From: Lachnospiraceae bacterium
GTDB lineage: Bacteria > Bacillota_A > Clostridia > Lachnospirales > Lachnospiraceae
NCBI GenBank assembly: GCA_028694115.1
Contig: JAQUUB010000093.1
Coordinates: 1 to 17,327 of the forward strand
Direction: 5' to 3'
Length of the DNA: 17,327 nucleotides
Position numbers and translations under genes: made by a program. Positions 7,332-15,579 of this stretch are shown here, piece after piece. Position 1 is the first letter of the stretch. Each line of letters opens with the position of its first letter. Under the pieces are notes generated by a model. That model did not search any database and was not told the origin of the DNA. It saw only the letters and a list, made by a program, of their open reading frames with translations.

Positions 7332-9416
7332 TTAGAAAGAAGAAGGCGTAAAAATCATAACACTTCTCGCTTCTATCTCGGTCTGCGTATTGATAAGATT
7401 TTGTTCCATATTAATACTTTTTTCATCATATGTATTTACTTCTATATTCCACTGAAGACTATTTGTTAACTGTGGAAGCTCTATTGTTAGTTTTTCCCAG
7501 TACGTGTTGATAGCGATATAAATAAAATCATCCTTTGTATCGTTTTTTCCTGCATATAGAATTCCAATATAATGAGAATCATTTGAAATGTCTGTATCCC
7601 AAGCTTTTACTCCATGTTGGGAGATCTGAGGATAACTCAAGCTACAGTGTGGGGTATCCATTCTTATCACATCATGGCTTTTACGAAAGTTTATCATATA
7701 TTTAAAAAATTCAGATAAGTTTTCATTTTTTTCTAATAAACTCCAGTCTAACCAAGAGATAATGTTATCTTGACAATAAGGGTTATTATTCCCAAATTGC
7801 GTATTTCCAAATTCATCTCCTGCAAGAAACATCGGAATACCTCTGCTACAAATTAAAACTGCACATGCATTTTTTATCATACGGAATCTTAATCTAATTA
7901 CTTCTACCTGGTCTGTCTCACCCTCTACTCCACAATTCCAGCTTAAATTATTGTTAGATCCATCTGTATTATTCCAACCATTATTTTCATTATGTTTCTC
8001 ATTATAGGAATACAAATCATACAGCGTAAAGCCATCATGACATGTTATAAAATTAATAGAAGCACAACACCCCCTGCCCGCACGATAAATATCCTGTGAT
8101 CCTGTAATGCGGTTAAATGCAGCACCCGCTTTTCCACTATCTCCTTTTAGAAAGCTTCTGACATCATCCCGATATCGACCATTCCATTCAACCCATCGAT
8201 TCCATGAAGGAAAACACCCGACCTGATATAGACCACCAGCATCCCAGGCTTCTGCTATCAGCTTTACATTTCCAAGTATGGGGTCAAACGCTAGACTTTG
8301 TAATAAAGGTGGTTTACTCATGGGAGATCCATCTTCATTTCGACCAAGAATACTTGCAAGATCAAATCGAAATCCATCTACACGATATGCGGTTACCCAA
8401 TATCTTAAGCACTCAATAATCATTTGCTGAACAATTGGATGATTACAGTTCAAAGTATTGCCACATCCACTAAAATTATAGTAAAATCCTTCTGGTGTAA
8501 GCATATAGTAAATATTATTATCAATTCCCTTAAATGAAAAAAAGGGACCATCCTCATTTCCTTCTGCTGTATGATTAAATACAACATCTAGGAATACTTC
8601 GATTCCATTTTCATTACACTGTTTAATCAGCTCTTTTAATTCTTTTCCCTCTCGATTATATTCAATACTGGCCGAATAGCCTGTATTGGGGGCAAAAAAA
8701 CATACCGTATTGTATCCCCAATAATCAAAAAGCTTTTTTTCTTCATATTCTCTATAATCTCTTAATTCGTCAAACTCGAAAACTGGCATTAGTTCGATTG
8801 CCGTTACTCCCAATTCTTTTAAGTATGGAATTTTCTCTGATATTCCAGCAAAGGTTCCAGGTTCTGATACATTTGAGGACTTGTCCTTTGTAAAACCTCT
8901 TACATGTAATTCATAGATAATCAAATCTTCCATTTTAGTAAGTAACTGTTTACAATTTGCCCAATCAAATTCATCCTTTACAACTCTTGCATGATATTGA
9001 TTCTCACTTCCCTTCACCCTTTCTCCCCATTTGCTTTGTCCAGTAACCGCTTTCGCATAGGGATCCAGAAGAACCTTATCCTTATTAAATAGAATGCCTT
9101 TTTCTGGCTGATAAGGGCCGTCTAATCGATATGCATACTCAAATTCCTCAATATCTAGTCCAAATACAATCATTGAGAAAACATTACCGATTCGATAGTG
9201 TTCTGGAAACTTAAGTATTACATAGGGTTGATTTTCCATTCTATGAAAAAGTAGTAATTCACAAGAAATAGCCTGATTTGAATGAATGGTAAAATTAACC
9301 CCTCCAGGAATTGCCGTAGCGCCGTTTATCTCGTAAATTCCAGGCCTTACCTGATACGATTCAATCGTATCAAGTGGGACCATATGGTATTTCTGTTCTA
9401 TATCAATGTGTCGCAA
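7332..9416 (-). CDS. glgX: Glycogen-debranching enzyme / isoamylase, GH13 with CBM48
   Basis: Hydrolyses alpha-1,6 branch links of glycogen or limit dextrins; no signal peptide, hence cytoplasmic. Of 694 residues, about 15-110 form the N-terminal CBM48 domain and about 160-600 the GH13 barrel. The four GH13 regions are intact: region I DVVFNH (277-282), region II GFRFDLAS with nucleophile Asp352, region III IAEAWD with acid/base Glu389, and region IV CHDG with Asp461. WNCGVEGETD (493-502) and GNTQFGNNNPYCQDN are typical of the GlgX/TreX/isoamylase subgroup, as opposed to PulA pullulanases. The start is TTG at 9416, with AAGGAG (9430-9425) 8 nt upstream; the first in-frame ATG comes 11 codons later without such a site. 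The gene follows spmB by 93 nt. A type I pullulanase assignment is the main alternative. Confidence 0.88.
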   Translation of the reverse strand: MRHIDIEQKYHMVPLDTIESYQVRPGIYEINGATAIPGGVNFTIHSNQAISCELLLFHRMENQPYVILKFPEHYRIGNVFSMIVFGLDIEEFEYAYRLDGPYQPEKGILFNKDKVLLDPYAKAVTGQSKWGERVKGSENQYHARVVKDEFDWANCKQLLTKMEDLIIYELHVRGFTKDKSSNVSEPGTFAGISEKIPYLKELGVTAIELMPVFEFDELRDYREYEEKKLFDYWGYNTVCFFAPNTGYSASIEYNREGKELKELIKQCNENGIEVFLDVVFNHTAEGNEDGPFFSFKGIDNNIYYMLTPEGFYYNFSGCGNTLNCNHPIVQQMIIECLRYWVTAYRVDGFRFDLASILGRNEDGSPMSKPPLLQSLAFDPILGNVKLIAEAWDAGGLYQVGCFPSWNRWVEWNGRYRDDVRSFLKGDSGKAGAAFNRITGSQDIYRAGRGCCASINFITCHDGFTLYDLYSYNEKHNENNGWNNTDGSNNNLSWNCGVEGETDQVEVIRLRFRMIKNACAVLICSRGIPMFLAGDEFGNTQFGNNNPYCQDNIISWLDWSLLEKNENLSEFFKYMINFRKSHDVIRMDTPHCSLSYPQISQHGVKAWDTDISNDSHYIGILYAGKNDTKDDFIYIAINTYWEKLTIELPQLTNSLQWNIEVNTYDEKSINMEQNLINTQTEIEARSVMIFTPSSF

Positions 9417-9509
9417 TGAAAAATCTCCTTTTCCTAGCTAAAAATCTCTGTTCCTAATTTTACCATTATTACTGTTTTTTATCCATTTATTTTTATATAT
9501 CTTGTATGT

Positions 9510-10037
9510 TTACGACAATCCAGCCAATATAATGCTTGCTACAATTCCAGCAAAAGTTGCCAATAAGGCTCCTGATAAGGTCCACCTTGTCTTTGTAACC
9601 TTTGTTACTCCATAATAAACTGCCATGGTATAAAAAACGGTTTCCGTACAGCTCATCATAATGGAAGCCATGCTGCCAATGTAGGAATCCGGACCATACG
9701 TTTTAAATAAATCAGTAGTAACGCCTGTGGCCGCAGATGAGGAAAATAATCGGACAATAATAAGCGGTAAAATTTCAGAAGGCAGACCCATTTTTTCTGT
9801 TAATTTTCCAACTGTCTTTCCTAAAAAATCAAAAAGTCCTGAGGCTCTCATCACCCCCACTCCTACCATGAGTCCTATTAAGGTTGGCATAATCTTAATT
9901 ACTGTTTTGAAGCCATCCGTTGCTCCCTTAACAAAATCATCAAATACATCTTTTTTTAAAAGTAATGCGTAGCCTACAATTGAAAAAACGACAAGTGGGA
10001 TTGCCATTTCTGATATGTATAAAAGATATCGATTCAT
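9510..10037 (-). CDS. spmB: Spore maturation protein B
   Basis: A 175-residue polytopic membrane protein of the nucleoside-recognition (Gate) superfamily. In Bacillus, SpmA and SpmB together are needed for normal spore-core dehydration. Matching blocks include PTLIGLMVGVGVMRASGLFD, SEILPLIIVRLFSSSAATGVT, TDLFKTYGPDSYIG and STMSCTETVF-like MMSCTETVFYTMAVYYG. I place the start at ATG 10037, because MNRYLLYISEMAIPLVVF aligns with the Bacillus N-terminus and GGGG (10046-10043) lies 5 nt upstream. An in-frame ATG at 10058 (182 aa) has no ribosome binding site and lies inside a hairpin. No spmA is adjacent: the upstream 370 bp hold only the OadG-like gene and non-coding DNA. The leader carries a long hairpin (separate entry). 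Confidence 0.88.
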   Translation of the reverse strand: MNRYLLYISEMAIPLVVFSIVGYALLLKKDVFDDFVKGATDGFKTVIKIMPTLIGLMVGVGVMRASGLFDFLGKTVGKLTEKMGLPSEILPLIIVRLFSSSAATGVTTDLFKTYGPDSYIGSMASIMMSCTETVFYTMAVYYGVTKVTKTRWTLSGALLATFAGIVASIILAGLS

Positions 10038-10040
10038 AAA

Positions 10041-10087
10041 CACCCCGAGAGTTTTCATCTTTATAATATATGAAAACCCTCGGAGTG
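10041..10087 (-). promoter_or_regulatory. 18-bp leader hairpin covering the spmB ribosome binding site
   Basis: In the minus-strand RNA, CACTCCGAGGGTTTTCAT (10087-10070) pairs along its whole length with ATGAAAACTCTCGGGGTG (10058-10041). There are 16 Watson-Crick and 2 G-U pairs, and the loop is 11 nt (10069-10059). In the plus-strand RNA the two G-U positions would be C-A mismatches, so the minus RNA is the better-folding strand. The 3' arm contains the putative Shine-Dalgarno GGGG and ends 3 nt before the spmB ATG at 10037. No U tract follows on the minus strand, so it is not a terminator for minus transcripts. SD masking is the simplest reading. Confidence 0.6.
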
Positions 10088-10212
10088 TTATTATTTTATT
10101 TACTTTTCTTATGCTTTTCTTTATTGTAAATATTTTCCTTCTGTTGTTATTTGGAAATCATATAGAAAACTTCGTTATCATTTAACAATGTTTCAATAAT
10201 ATTAAAAATTTT

Positions 10213-10264
10213 AATATAAAAAAGACTTTATAAAATTTATCTTTTATAAAGTCTTTTTTATATT
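10213..10264 (-). terminator. Terminator of the oadB-oadG-like unit
   Basis: A 22-bp near-perfect stem: AATATAAAAAAGACTTTATAAAA (10213-10235) against TTTTATAAAGTCTTTTTTATATT (10242-10264), with a 6-nt loop and A/T tracts both sides, so it can work in both directions. It starts 1 nt after the stop codon of the small OadG-like gene on the minus strand. Confidence 0.85.
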
Positions 10265-10390
10265 TTATGATTTACTGTTTTTATTCATCTTATTCATGCC
10301 CCAGACTCCAACCATCAATATCGAATTCACAACAAAAATTCCGACCATGCCTTTTACCATTATTTCAAATCCTATCATTAGATTATCCAT
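10265..10390 (-). CDS. Mini OadG-like small membrane subunit of a Na+-pumping decarboxylase
   Basis: A 41-residue ORF. The sequence starts MDNLMIGFEIMVKGMVGIFV and continues with a hydrophobic stretch to VWGMNKM, then a short basic tail NKNSKS. One membrane segment covers about residues 6-31, and the GMVGIFVV pattern resembles the N-terminal helix of OadG gamma subunits. It lies 41 nt downstream of oadB and just before the terminator, the usual place for such a subunit. ATG 10390 has GAAAGGA (10405-10399) 8 nt upstream; an ATG three codons earlier (10399) would overlap this site. Full OadG proteins are about twice as long and have a linker plus C-terminal tail that contacts the alpha subunit; that part is absent here. 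Small OadG-related subunits of this size are known in clostridia. Family assignment is by pattern and position. Confidence 0.7.
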   Translation of the reverse strand: MDNLMIGFEIMVKGMVGIFVVNSILMVGVWGMNKMNKNSKS

Positions 10391-10431
10391 TTGATTCATC
10401 CTTTCTTATAACACTATAATTCATGTGCTAA

Positions 10432-11568
10432 TTACAAATAACTTGCAACAATACTCATAACTAATCCGCCTGCAACTACGGATGCAATCTGGCCTGAAAC
10501 ATTGGCACCAACCGCTTCCATAATAATTATATTTCCTGGATTTTCTTCCTGTGCCATTTTTTGTATAACTCTTGCTGACATAGGGAAAGCAGAAATACCA
10601 GCTGCTCCAATCATTGGGTTGATTTTATTAACTCGGAAAATATTCGTGAATTTAGCAAATAAAACACCATTCACTGTATCAAATACAAATGCAATTAGAC
10701 CGATTGCCATAATCATAAGAGTTTCTATTGTTACAAATTGTTCCGCTTTCATACTGAATGAAATAATAAGTCCTAATAATAACGTGATTAAATTCGCAAG
10801 TTGGTTTTGTGCAGTATCTGACAGAGTATCTAATACACCACACTCACGAATTAAATTACCAAACATAAGAAATCCGACAAGTGCAACTGAAGTTGGAGCA
10901 ATAAATCCTACAATCATGGTAACAACAATAGGAAAAATGATTTTAGTTCTCTTAGAAATTTCCTTGCCCTGATGTTTCATTTGAATACAACGCTCTTTTT
11001 TTGTTGTAATAAGTCTTATTGTAATGGGTTGTACAATTGGTACCAGTGCCATATAAGAATAAGCCGCAACCGCAATTGCACCTACATATTTGGATTGGAA
11101 AAACTGTGATACAAGAATAGAGGTTGGTCCATCTGCAGCACCAATAATTCCAATAGAAGCAGCATCTCTTAAATCAAATCCAAACAATAATGCAACAATA
11201 ATAGCAAAGAAGATTCCAAACTGTGCCGCAGCTCCAAATAACATCATACTTGGATTCGATAAAAGCGGTCCAAAATCTATCATAGCTCCTATTCCAATAA
11301 ACAGTAAGATGGGTAATGCTTCTGAACTTTCAATTCCTACTTGAAAAAGCCATTCAATAATCCCATTTACATCTCCTATTCCTTGAATGGACTGTGTGAT
11401 AACTCCACTCAGCGGTAGATTTACTAATAAAGCTCCAAATCCCATAGGTAATAACAACGCCGGCTCATAATTTTTCTTTATAGCAAGATAGATTAAAAAT
11501 ATGCCGATAAAATACATAACGACTTGTTTCCAAGTAACTGCTAATAAACCTGATAATAAAAATTCCAT
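10432..11568 (-). CDS. oadB: Na+-transporting carboxylic acid decarboxylase beta subunit (OadB/GcdB/MmdB type)
   Basis: Integral membrane subunit that decarboxylates carboxybiotin and moves Na+ outward. In 378 residues it shows about nine hydrophobic segments and the two hallmark motifs: GIIGAADGPTSILV, with the essential Asp at residue 146, and GANVSGQIASVVAGG at 354-368 in a membrane segment. EALPILLFIGIGAMIDFGPLLSNP (83-106) is also diagnostic. Beta subunits of oxaloacetate, methylmalonyl-CoA and glutaconyl-CoA decarboxylases cannot be told apart by sequence inspection, so the gene symbol is a family label. The decisive alpha/carboxyltransferase and biotin-carrier genes are not in this window. 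AGGGG lies a few nt before ATG 11568. TATAAT boxes occur upstream at 11613-11618 and 11645-11650 (minus) without good -35 partners. It is followed by the mini OadG gene and a terminator. Confidence 0.93.
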   Translation of the reverse strand: MEFLLSGLLAVTWKQVVMYFIGIFLIYLAIKKNYEPALLLPMGFGALLVNLPLSGVITQSIQGIGDVNGIIEWLFQVGIESSEALPILLFIGIGAMIDFGPLLSNPSMMLFGAAAQFGIFFAIIVALLFGFDLRDAASIGIIGAADGPTSILVSQFFQSKYVGAIAVAAYSYMALVPIVQPITIRLITTKKERCIQMKHQGKEISKRTKIIFPIVVTMIVGFIAPTSVALVGFLMFGNLIRECGVLDTLSDTAQNQLANLITLLLGLIISFSMKAEQFVTIETLMIMAIGLIAFVFDTVNGVLFAKFTNIFRVNKINPMIGAAGISAFPMSARVIQKMAQEENPGNIIIMEAVGANVSGQIASVVAGGLVMSIVASYL

Positions 11569-11694
11569 ACGAGTCCCCTTATCTAATTTTTTTAACTTTT
11601 CTCAATTAGTGTATTATACTCCTACTCACACCACATGTTTTTTAATTATATCACATAACTATTGATTGCAGTGCTTAAAAATCTAATATTTTCC

Positions 11695-12525
11695 TTATTT
11701 ACTTCTGCTTCTCAATAATTCAATTTCTCTTTCGTATCCGTCTAAATCATTTGGTGTTTCTAAGAAAAAGGGGAGATCTCTTAATTTCTCATGATTCGTA
11801 ACTTCTGATAGCGCATCGAGTCCAATATAACCTTCTCCTATCTTAGCATGACGATCTTTGTGAGCACCGAGGGGATTCATACTGTCGTTTAAGTGAATTG
11901 CTTTTAATCGCGGAAGTCCTATCACACGATTAAATTCTTCTAAAACACCGTCTAAATCATTCACAATATCATATCCTGCATCCCATATATGACACGTGTC
12001 CAGACAGACACCTATTTTTTCATCTAACTCTATTTTATCAATGATTGCACGTATTTCCTCAAAATTTCTTCCGACTTCACTACCCTTTCCTGCCATAGTT
12101 TCTAATAAAACGGTAGTTGTCTGTTCTGGTTTTAATATTTTATTTAACATATCTGTAATGTATTGAATGCCTATTTCTGCTCCTTGCTTTACATGACTGC
12201 CTGGGTGAAAATTATACAAGTTACCTGGCGTGTATTCCATTCTTCTTAAATCATCCGCCATGGTATTCTTTGCAAATTCTCTTAATCCTTGATCGGCAGA
12301 ACATGCATTTAAAGTATAGGGTGCATGCGCTAAGATAACACTGATGTTATTATCTTCTGCCAGCTGAAGAAATCTTTTTACATCTTCCTCATCAATTGCT
12401 TTTGCTTGTCCTCCTCTGGAATTCCTTGTAAAAAACTGAAACGTATTTGCCTTTATATTTAAAGCTTCTTTCCCCATCGACTCATATCCTTTCGACGAAG
12501 ATAAATGACATCCGATTCTTAACAT
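11695..12525 (-). CDS. nfo: Endonuclease IV (AP endonuclease)
   Basis: Cleaves DNA 5' of abasic sites and removes 3' blocking groups in base-excision repair; cytoplasmic, three-zinc enzyme. The 276-residue length matches the family. All nine metal ligands are readable by pattern: His67 (AHAPY), His107 (NFHPGSH), Glu142 (LLETMAGKG), Asp176 and His179 ([13 protein letters not shown]), His211 (HLNDS), Asp224 and His226 ([14 protein letters not shown]), and Glu256 (LETP). GCGAGG lies about 6 nt before ATG 12525. The gene begins about 120 nt after the GH3 gene ends; that gap is almost filled by the structured repeat element at 12553-12637. No obvious terminator follows before oadB. Confidence 0.96.
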   Translation of the reverse strand: MLRIGCHLSSSKGYESMGKEALNIKANTFQFFTRNSRGGQAKAIDEEDVKRFLQLAEDNNISVILAHAPYTLNACSADQGLREFAKNTMADDLRRMEYTPGNLYNFHPGSHVKQGAEIGIQYITDMLNKILKPEQTTTVLLETMAGKGSEVGRNFEEIRAIIDKIELDEKIGVCLDTCHIWDAGYDIVNDLDGVLEEFNRVIGLPRLKAIHLNDSMNPLGAHKDRHAKIGEGYIGLDALSEVTNHEKLRDLPFFLETPNDLDGYEREIELLRSRSK

Positions 12526-12552
12526 ATTCTACCTCGCTTATTTTAAATTTGA

Positions 12553-12637
12553 GAGAAGAAGGCGCTTGCATCTTCTTCCGTGTGAGATTTAGTAACTCTT
12601 AGGATCCGTATTTTGGCTCCTTAGAATTACTTTTCAC
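12553..12637 (-). repeat. Structured repeat element, copy 1 (two hairpins)
   Basis: Shares about 40 nt of near-identical sequence with copy 2 (17120-17160): GAGAAGAAG, a CGCTTGC loop region, CTTCTTCC and GTGTGAGATTTAG on the plus strand. Hairpin A is GAAGAAG/CTTCTTC (12555-12578). Hairpin B (12591-12631) has a 17-nt arm pairing with two mismatches and one G-U in the minus RNA, closed by GTGA/TCAC (12582-12585 with 12634-12637). The hairpin B stem sequence differs almost completely from copy 2, yet it folds the same way. It fills the gap between the GH3 stop and nfo, so a minus transcript would carry it as 3' or intercistronic RNA. Family unknown to me. Confidence 0.6.
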
Positions 12638-12648
12638 CATGTGAAACT

Positions 12649-15423
12649 CTATCTTTGATAATAAGTCTCCGACAATTTTCTTATCTTAATTTCTCCAATT
12701 TCTATTCCACTTTGTCCAAAATAAAGTCTCAGATAGTTATCAATTGATACAAAAACTTCTATTTGTAGTTCTCTATTAATCCACTTTCCCTCAGTTCCAG
12801 AAATTGTAATGGTATCTTTTATCTGATTGTTCATAAAGATAGTCATAGACATCTGCGCTAGTTCTGAAGCATCGGATTTCATTTGAAAGCTTAATAAATA
12901 TTGACCCTTTGTCGGGATTTTGAGTGCATATTGTACATTGCTTTCTTTTTCTGTATGAAGTCCTGTTATATCTAAACATACCTCTTCTTTAACTACAGCA
13001 GATGGCATTTCATATAAAGTACCCTCTTGCTCTTCTGGACAATTATATTCTTTCCATTCATCCTTGTTTCTATCTAAGAATCTATCCATAGCTGGCGATT
13101 TCATAACAACTCTGCAAATGTTCTCTGCATTACGTAATAATTCACCTCTGGTGATGACACCTTTATCCAATGCTTCTCTTGTATTATCAGATGAACTATT
13201 ACTTTGTGAATCTGCAACCACCATATAAACATCATTTTGAGCTCGTACCATAGCTTTTGTATTCTGTATGGATGCCTGCCCACCTTCATCATTAATTTTT
13301 GCCCACCAGTCTGTCATTACGAGACCAGTATATCCCCATTCCTTTCTAAGGATTGTCGTCAGCAAATCGTAATTTCCAGCCGTCCACAATCCATTTAAAG
13401 AACCATAGGTTGACATAATGCAATATGCATTGCCCTCTTTTACTGCCATTTCAAATGCCTTTAAATAAATTTCTCTTAACGCTCTCTCAGATACTACAGA
13501 ATCAGCCGAATGTCTGCCTACTTCTTCATTATTACCAGCAAAGTGCTTAATCGTTCCTGTAACTCCATACTTATGCATTGCCTTTAATTGCATAACTGCC
13601 ATTGATCCCGTTAAATAGGGATCTTCTGAAAAATACTCAAAGTTTCTTCCGTTTAAAGGATTTCTATGAATATTAATACCAGGACCTAATAGCGTATCTA
13701 TTTGATTTTTACGTAGTTCTTTTCCTTCACACTCATATAATGCTTCTACCAGCTCCAAATTAAAACTACATGCAAGAGCCGTTCCATTTGGGAGACTGAA
13801 TGCTTTCGCTCCACAATCCATGCGGATGCCAGAAGGACCATCTGCGCAACCAGCTGTTGGAATTCCAAATTCAACAAGACGTTCTGTTACTCCACCAAAG
13901 GCTGCTGCTATTCCAGGTGTTACCTTAGGTGAACACATGCCTTCTCCTCTTGTCATACAGATCAAATCATCATCGGATAATTGATTAAGAAATTCCTGAA
14001 TTGAAATTTTATGATCGTAAACATCTTCCAGTTGATATCCTTTATTCCCTACATATTCTCGATCCTCTGGTCTGTTTTCCATAATTCGTTCCTGAAGATC
14101 TATTGATCTTAGAGGTACTCTTTCTTTTGAAGTTGTAAACTTTTCATTCTCATCCTCCACTAGCTTCATTCTTTCAAATGGAACTGTTGGTGCACAAGCT
14201 TCTGTAAGTTTCTGTACAATTTCTAATTGATGAATCTGATATTCACCAGCAAACTTTGCATTTCGAACATCATTTCCTGCATATACTTTGTAGTTTCCAG
14301 GCTCTAATACATAACAGGATTTATGGTCCGTGTATCCTCCATCATCATAAGATACTAGCTCCTCCCTATCAAAAGTGAATGTTAATGTTTCACTTGACCC
14401 AGATTCTAATAATCTCGTTTTTCCATAACGAATTAGATTCCTTGTTGGTTTACATAACTTTCCTTGTGGGGGACAAACATATACTTGAATGACTTCTTTT
14501 CCCAATCGATCACCTGTATTTTTGACTTCAACCTGTACCGTAATTCGGTTATTATCATAAGTAAAGGATTGTACTTCATTTTCGAACGTAGTATAGGAGA
14601 GACCATAACCAAAAGGGTACATAACCTTCTCTTTTGCCACCGTCTCAAAATAACGATAACCTACAAAGATATCTTCTGTATATATATTTTGAGTTTCACT
14701 ACCAAAATTGTTTGTAGACGGATAATCATTAATATCATAAGCGATGGTATCACTTAATTTTCCACAAGGGTTCACTTTTCCAGTTAAAACATCGGCAATT
14801 CCATTTCCACCTTCCATTCCACCCTGCCATACATAGAGAACGGATTGTGGTTGGTAGGTTTCTACCCATTTCATATCAATTATATTTCCAACATTAAGAA
14901 TAACTGCAACTCTTTTAAAATAATGACAAACATTTTTTAGCATTTTATGTTCTAATTGGGTAAGAAGATAACTACCCTCTGTAGCACTATTATCTTTATC
15001 CTCTCCTGCTGTACGACCAATAATCACCAGCGCTATATCCGATTGTCCTGCTGCCTCTTTTGCTATTTCCTCTGTAATTTCCATTTCTTCCTGGCACCAA
15101 GGTTCCATTGCCCATCCAGCACCCTTATCAAATGGATGATCCTCTAAAAACCCATGATAACGTCTCATCAATTCTTCATTAAAGTGAAGGTCTTCACAAT
15201 TTTTTAAACCATCTATAATTCCTACAACATAAGGAGCATTCACCATTCCCCCTGAGCCTGTGCCGCTCTTATAATATTCAAACTGAGTTCTTCCAAAAAC
15301 AGAAATTGTTTCATTCTTTTTTATTGGAAGTGTCTTATTTTCATTTTTTAGTAAAACACATCCTTCTGCAACTGCTTGTCTTGCTACTTTGGCATATTCT
15401 TTCCAGTCAAAAGTATATTTCAT
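12649..15423 (-). CDS. Glycoside hydrolase family 3 with reversed domain order (beta-glucosidase-like)
   Basis: A 924-residue cytoplasmic enzyme (no signal peptide) probably releasing sugar from beta-linked oligosaccharides. Domains run in the opposite order to common GH3: first the alpha/beta sandwich (about 10-275; VLLKNENKTLPI at 23-34, then TEGSYLLTQLEHK with candidate acid/base Glu149), then a fibronectin-III-like domain (280-400; FGYGLSYTTF start, GNYKVYAG end), then the TIM barrel (about 475-780; ADGPSGIR, GPGINIHRNPLNGRNFEYFSE-type block, KHFAGNNEE, and nucleophile Asp705 in LVMTDWW). This permuted layout is known from Ruminococcus albus and Butyrivibrio enzymes. Residues about 800-924 add a beta-rich domain resembling a carbohydrate-binding module. 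GGAGA lies about 8 nt before ATG 15423. A palindrome over a -10-like box upstream suggests repression by a sugar regulator. Exact specificity is open. Confidence 0.9.
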   Translation of the reverse strand: MKYTFDWKEYAKVARQAVAEGCVLLKNENKTLPIKKNETISVFGRTQFEYYKSGTGSGGMVNAPYVVGIIDGLKNCEDLHFNEELMRRYHGFLEDHPFDKGAGWAMEPWCQEEMEITEEIAKEAAGQSDIALVIIGRTAGEDKDNSATEGSYLLTQLEHKMLKNVCHYFKRVAVILNVGNIIDMKWVETYQPQSVLYVWQGGMEGGNGIADVLTGKVNPCGKLSDTIAYDINDYPSTNNFGSETQNIYTEDIFVGYRYFETVAKEKVMYPFGYGLSYTTFENEVQSFTYDNNRITVQVEVKNTGDRLGKEVIQVYVCPPQGKLCKPTRNLIRYGKTRLLESGSSETLTFTFDREELVSYDDGGYTDHKSCYVLEPGNYKVYAGNDVRNAKFAGEYQIHQLEIVQKLTEACAPTVPFERMKLVEDENEKFTTSKERVPLRSIDLQERIMENRPEDREYVGNKGYQLEDVYDHKISIQEFLNQLSDDDLICMTRGEGMCSPKVTPGIAAAFGGVTERLVEFGIPTAGCADGPSGIRMDCGAKAFSLPNGTALACSFNLELVEALYECEGKELRKNQIDTLLGPGINIHRNPLNGRNFEYFSEDPYLTGSMAVMQLKAMHKYGVTGTIKHFAGNNEEVGRHSADSVVSERALREIYLKAFEMAVKEGNAYCIMSTYGSLNGLWTAGNYDLLTTILRKEWGYTGLVMTDWWAKINDEGGQASIQNTKAMVRAQNDVYMVVADSQSNSSSDNTREALDKGVITRGELLRNAENICRVVMKSPAMDRFLDRNKDEWKEYNCPEEQEGTLYEMPSAVVKEEVCLDITGLHTEKESNVQYALKIPTKGQYLLSFQMKSDASELAQMSMTIFMNNQIKDTITISGTEGKWINRELQIEVFVSIDNYLRLYFGQSGIEIGEIKIRKLSETYYQR

Positions 15424-15480
15424 TTGTTACTCTCCATTTCTTTCCTAAAATTAATCTTGTATATCCATATTTTCCTTAGA

Positions 15481-15507
15481 TATACTTCACTTATGTAAAG
15501 AAGTATA
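15481..15507 (-). promoter_or_regulatory. Palindromic operator candidate over the -10 region of the GH3 gene
   Basis: TATACTTC (15481-15488) and GAAGTATA (15500-15507) form a perfect 8-bp inverted repeat with an 11-nt centre. On the minus strand its start is TATACT, preceded by TGG. That is an extended -10 promoter motif (TGnTATACT) about 75 nt before the GH3 ATG. No good -35 is present, as often with extended -10 promoters. An inverted repeat over the -10 would fit a repressor site. The regulator is not in the window. Confidence 0.4.
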
Positions 15508-15579
15508 CCACTACCATTTATTTTGGCATAGTAAAAAGCATCTAATAAATATTATAAATCGATAGAATTATAAATATTT

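Noticed and set aside
7332..7350. Third copy of the structured repeat, because GAAGAAGGCG occurs here
   Set aside because: Only 10 bases match, they are the coding end of glgX, and neither hairpin partner is present.
10090..10212. Sporulation sigma-factor promoter for spmB
   Set aside because: AT-rich sequence offers several weak hexamers (for example TTGTTA-18-TATATG), but none matches a sigma-E, sigma-G or sigma-A consensus well enough to choose.
10502..10972. 156-codon plus-strand ORF opposite oadB
   Set aside because: Shadow of a conserved membrane protein; its composition mirrors the codons of the opposite strand and no ribosome binding site precedes it.
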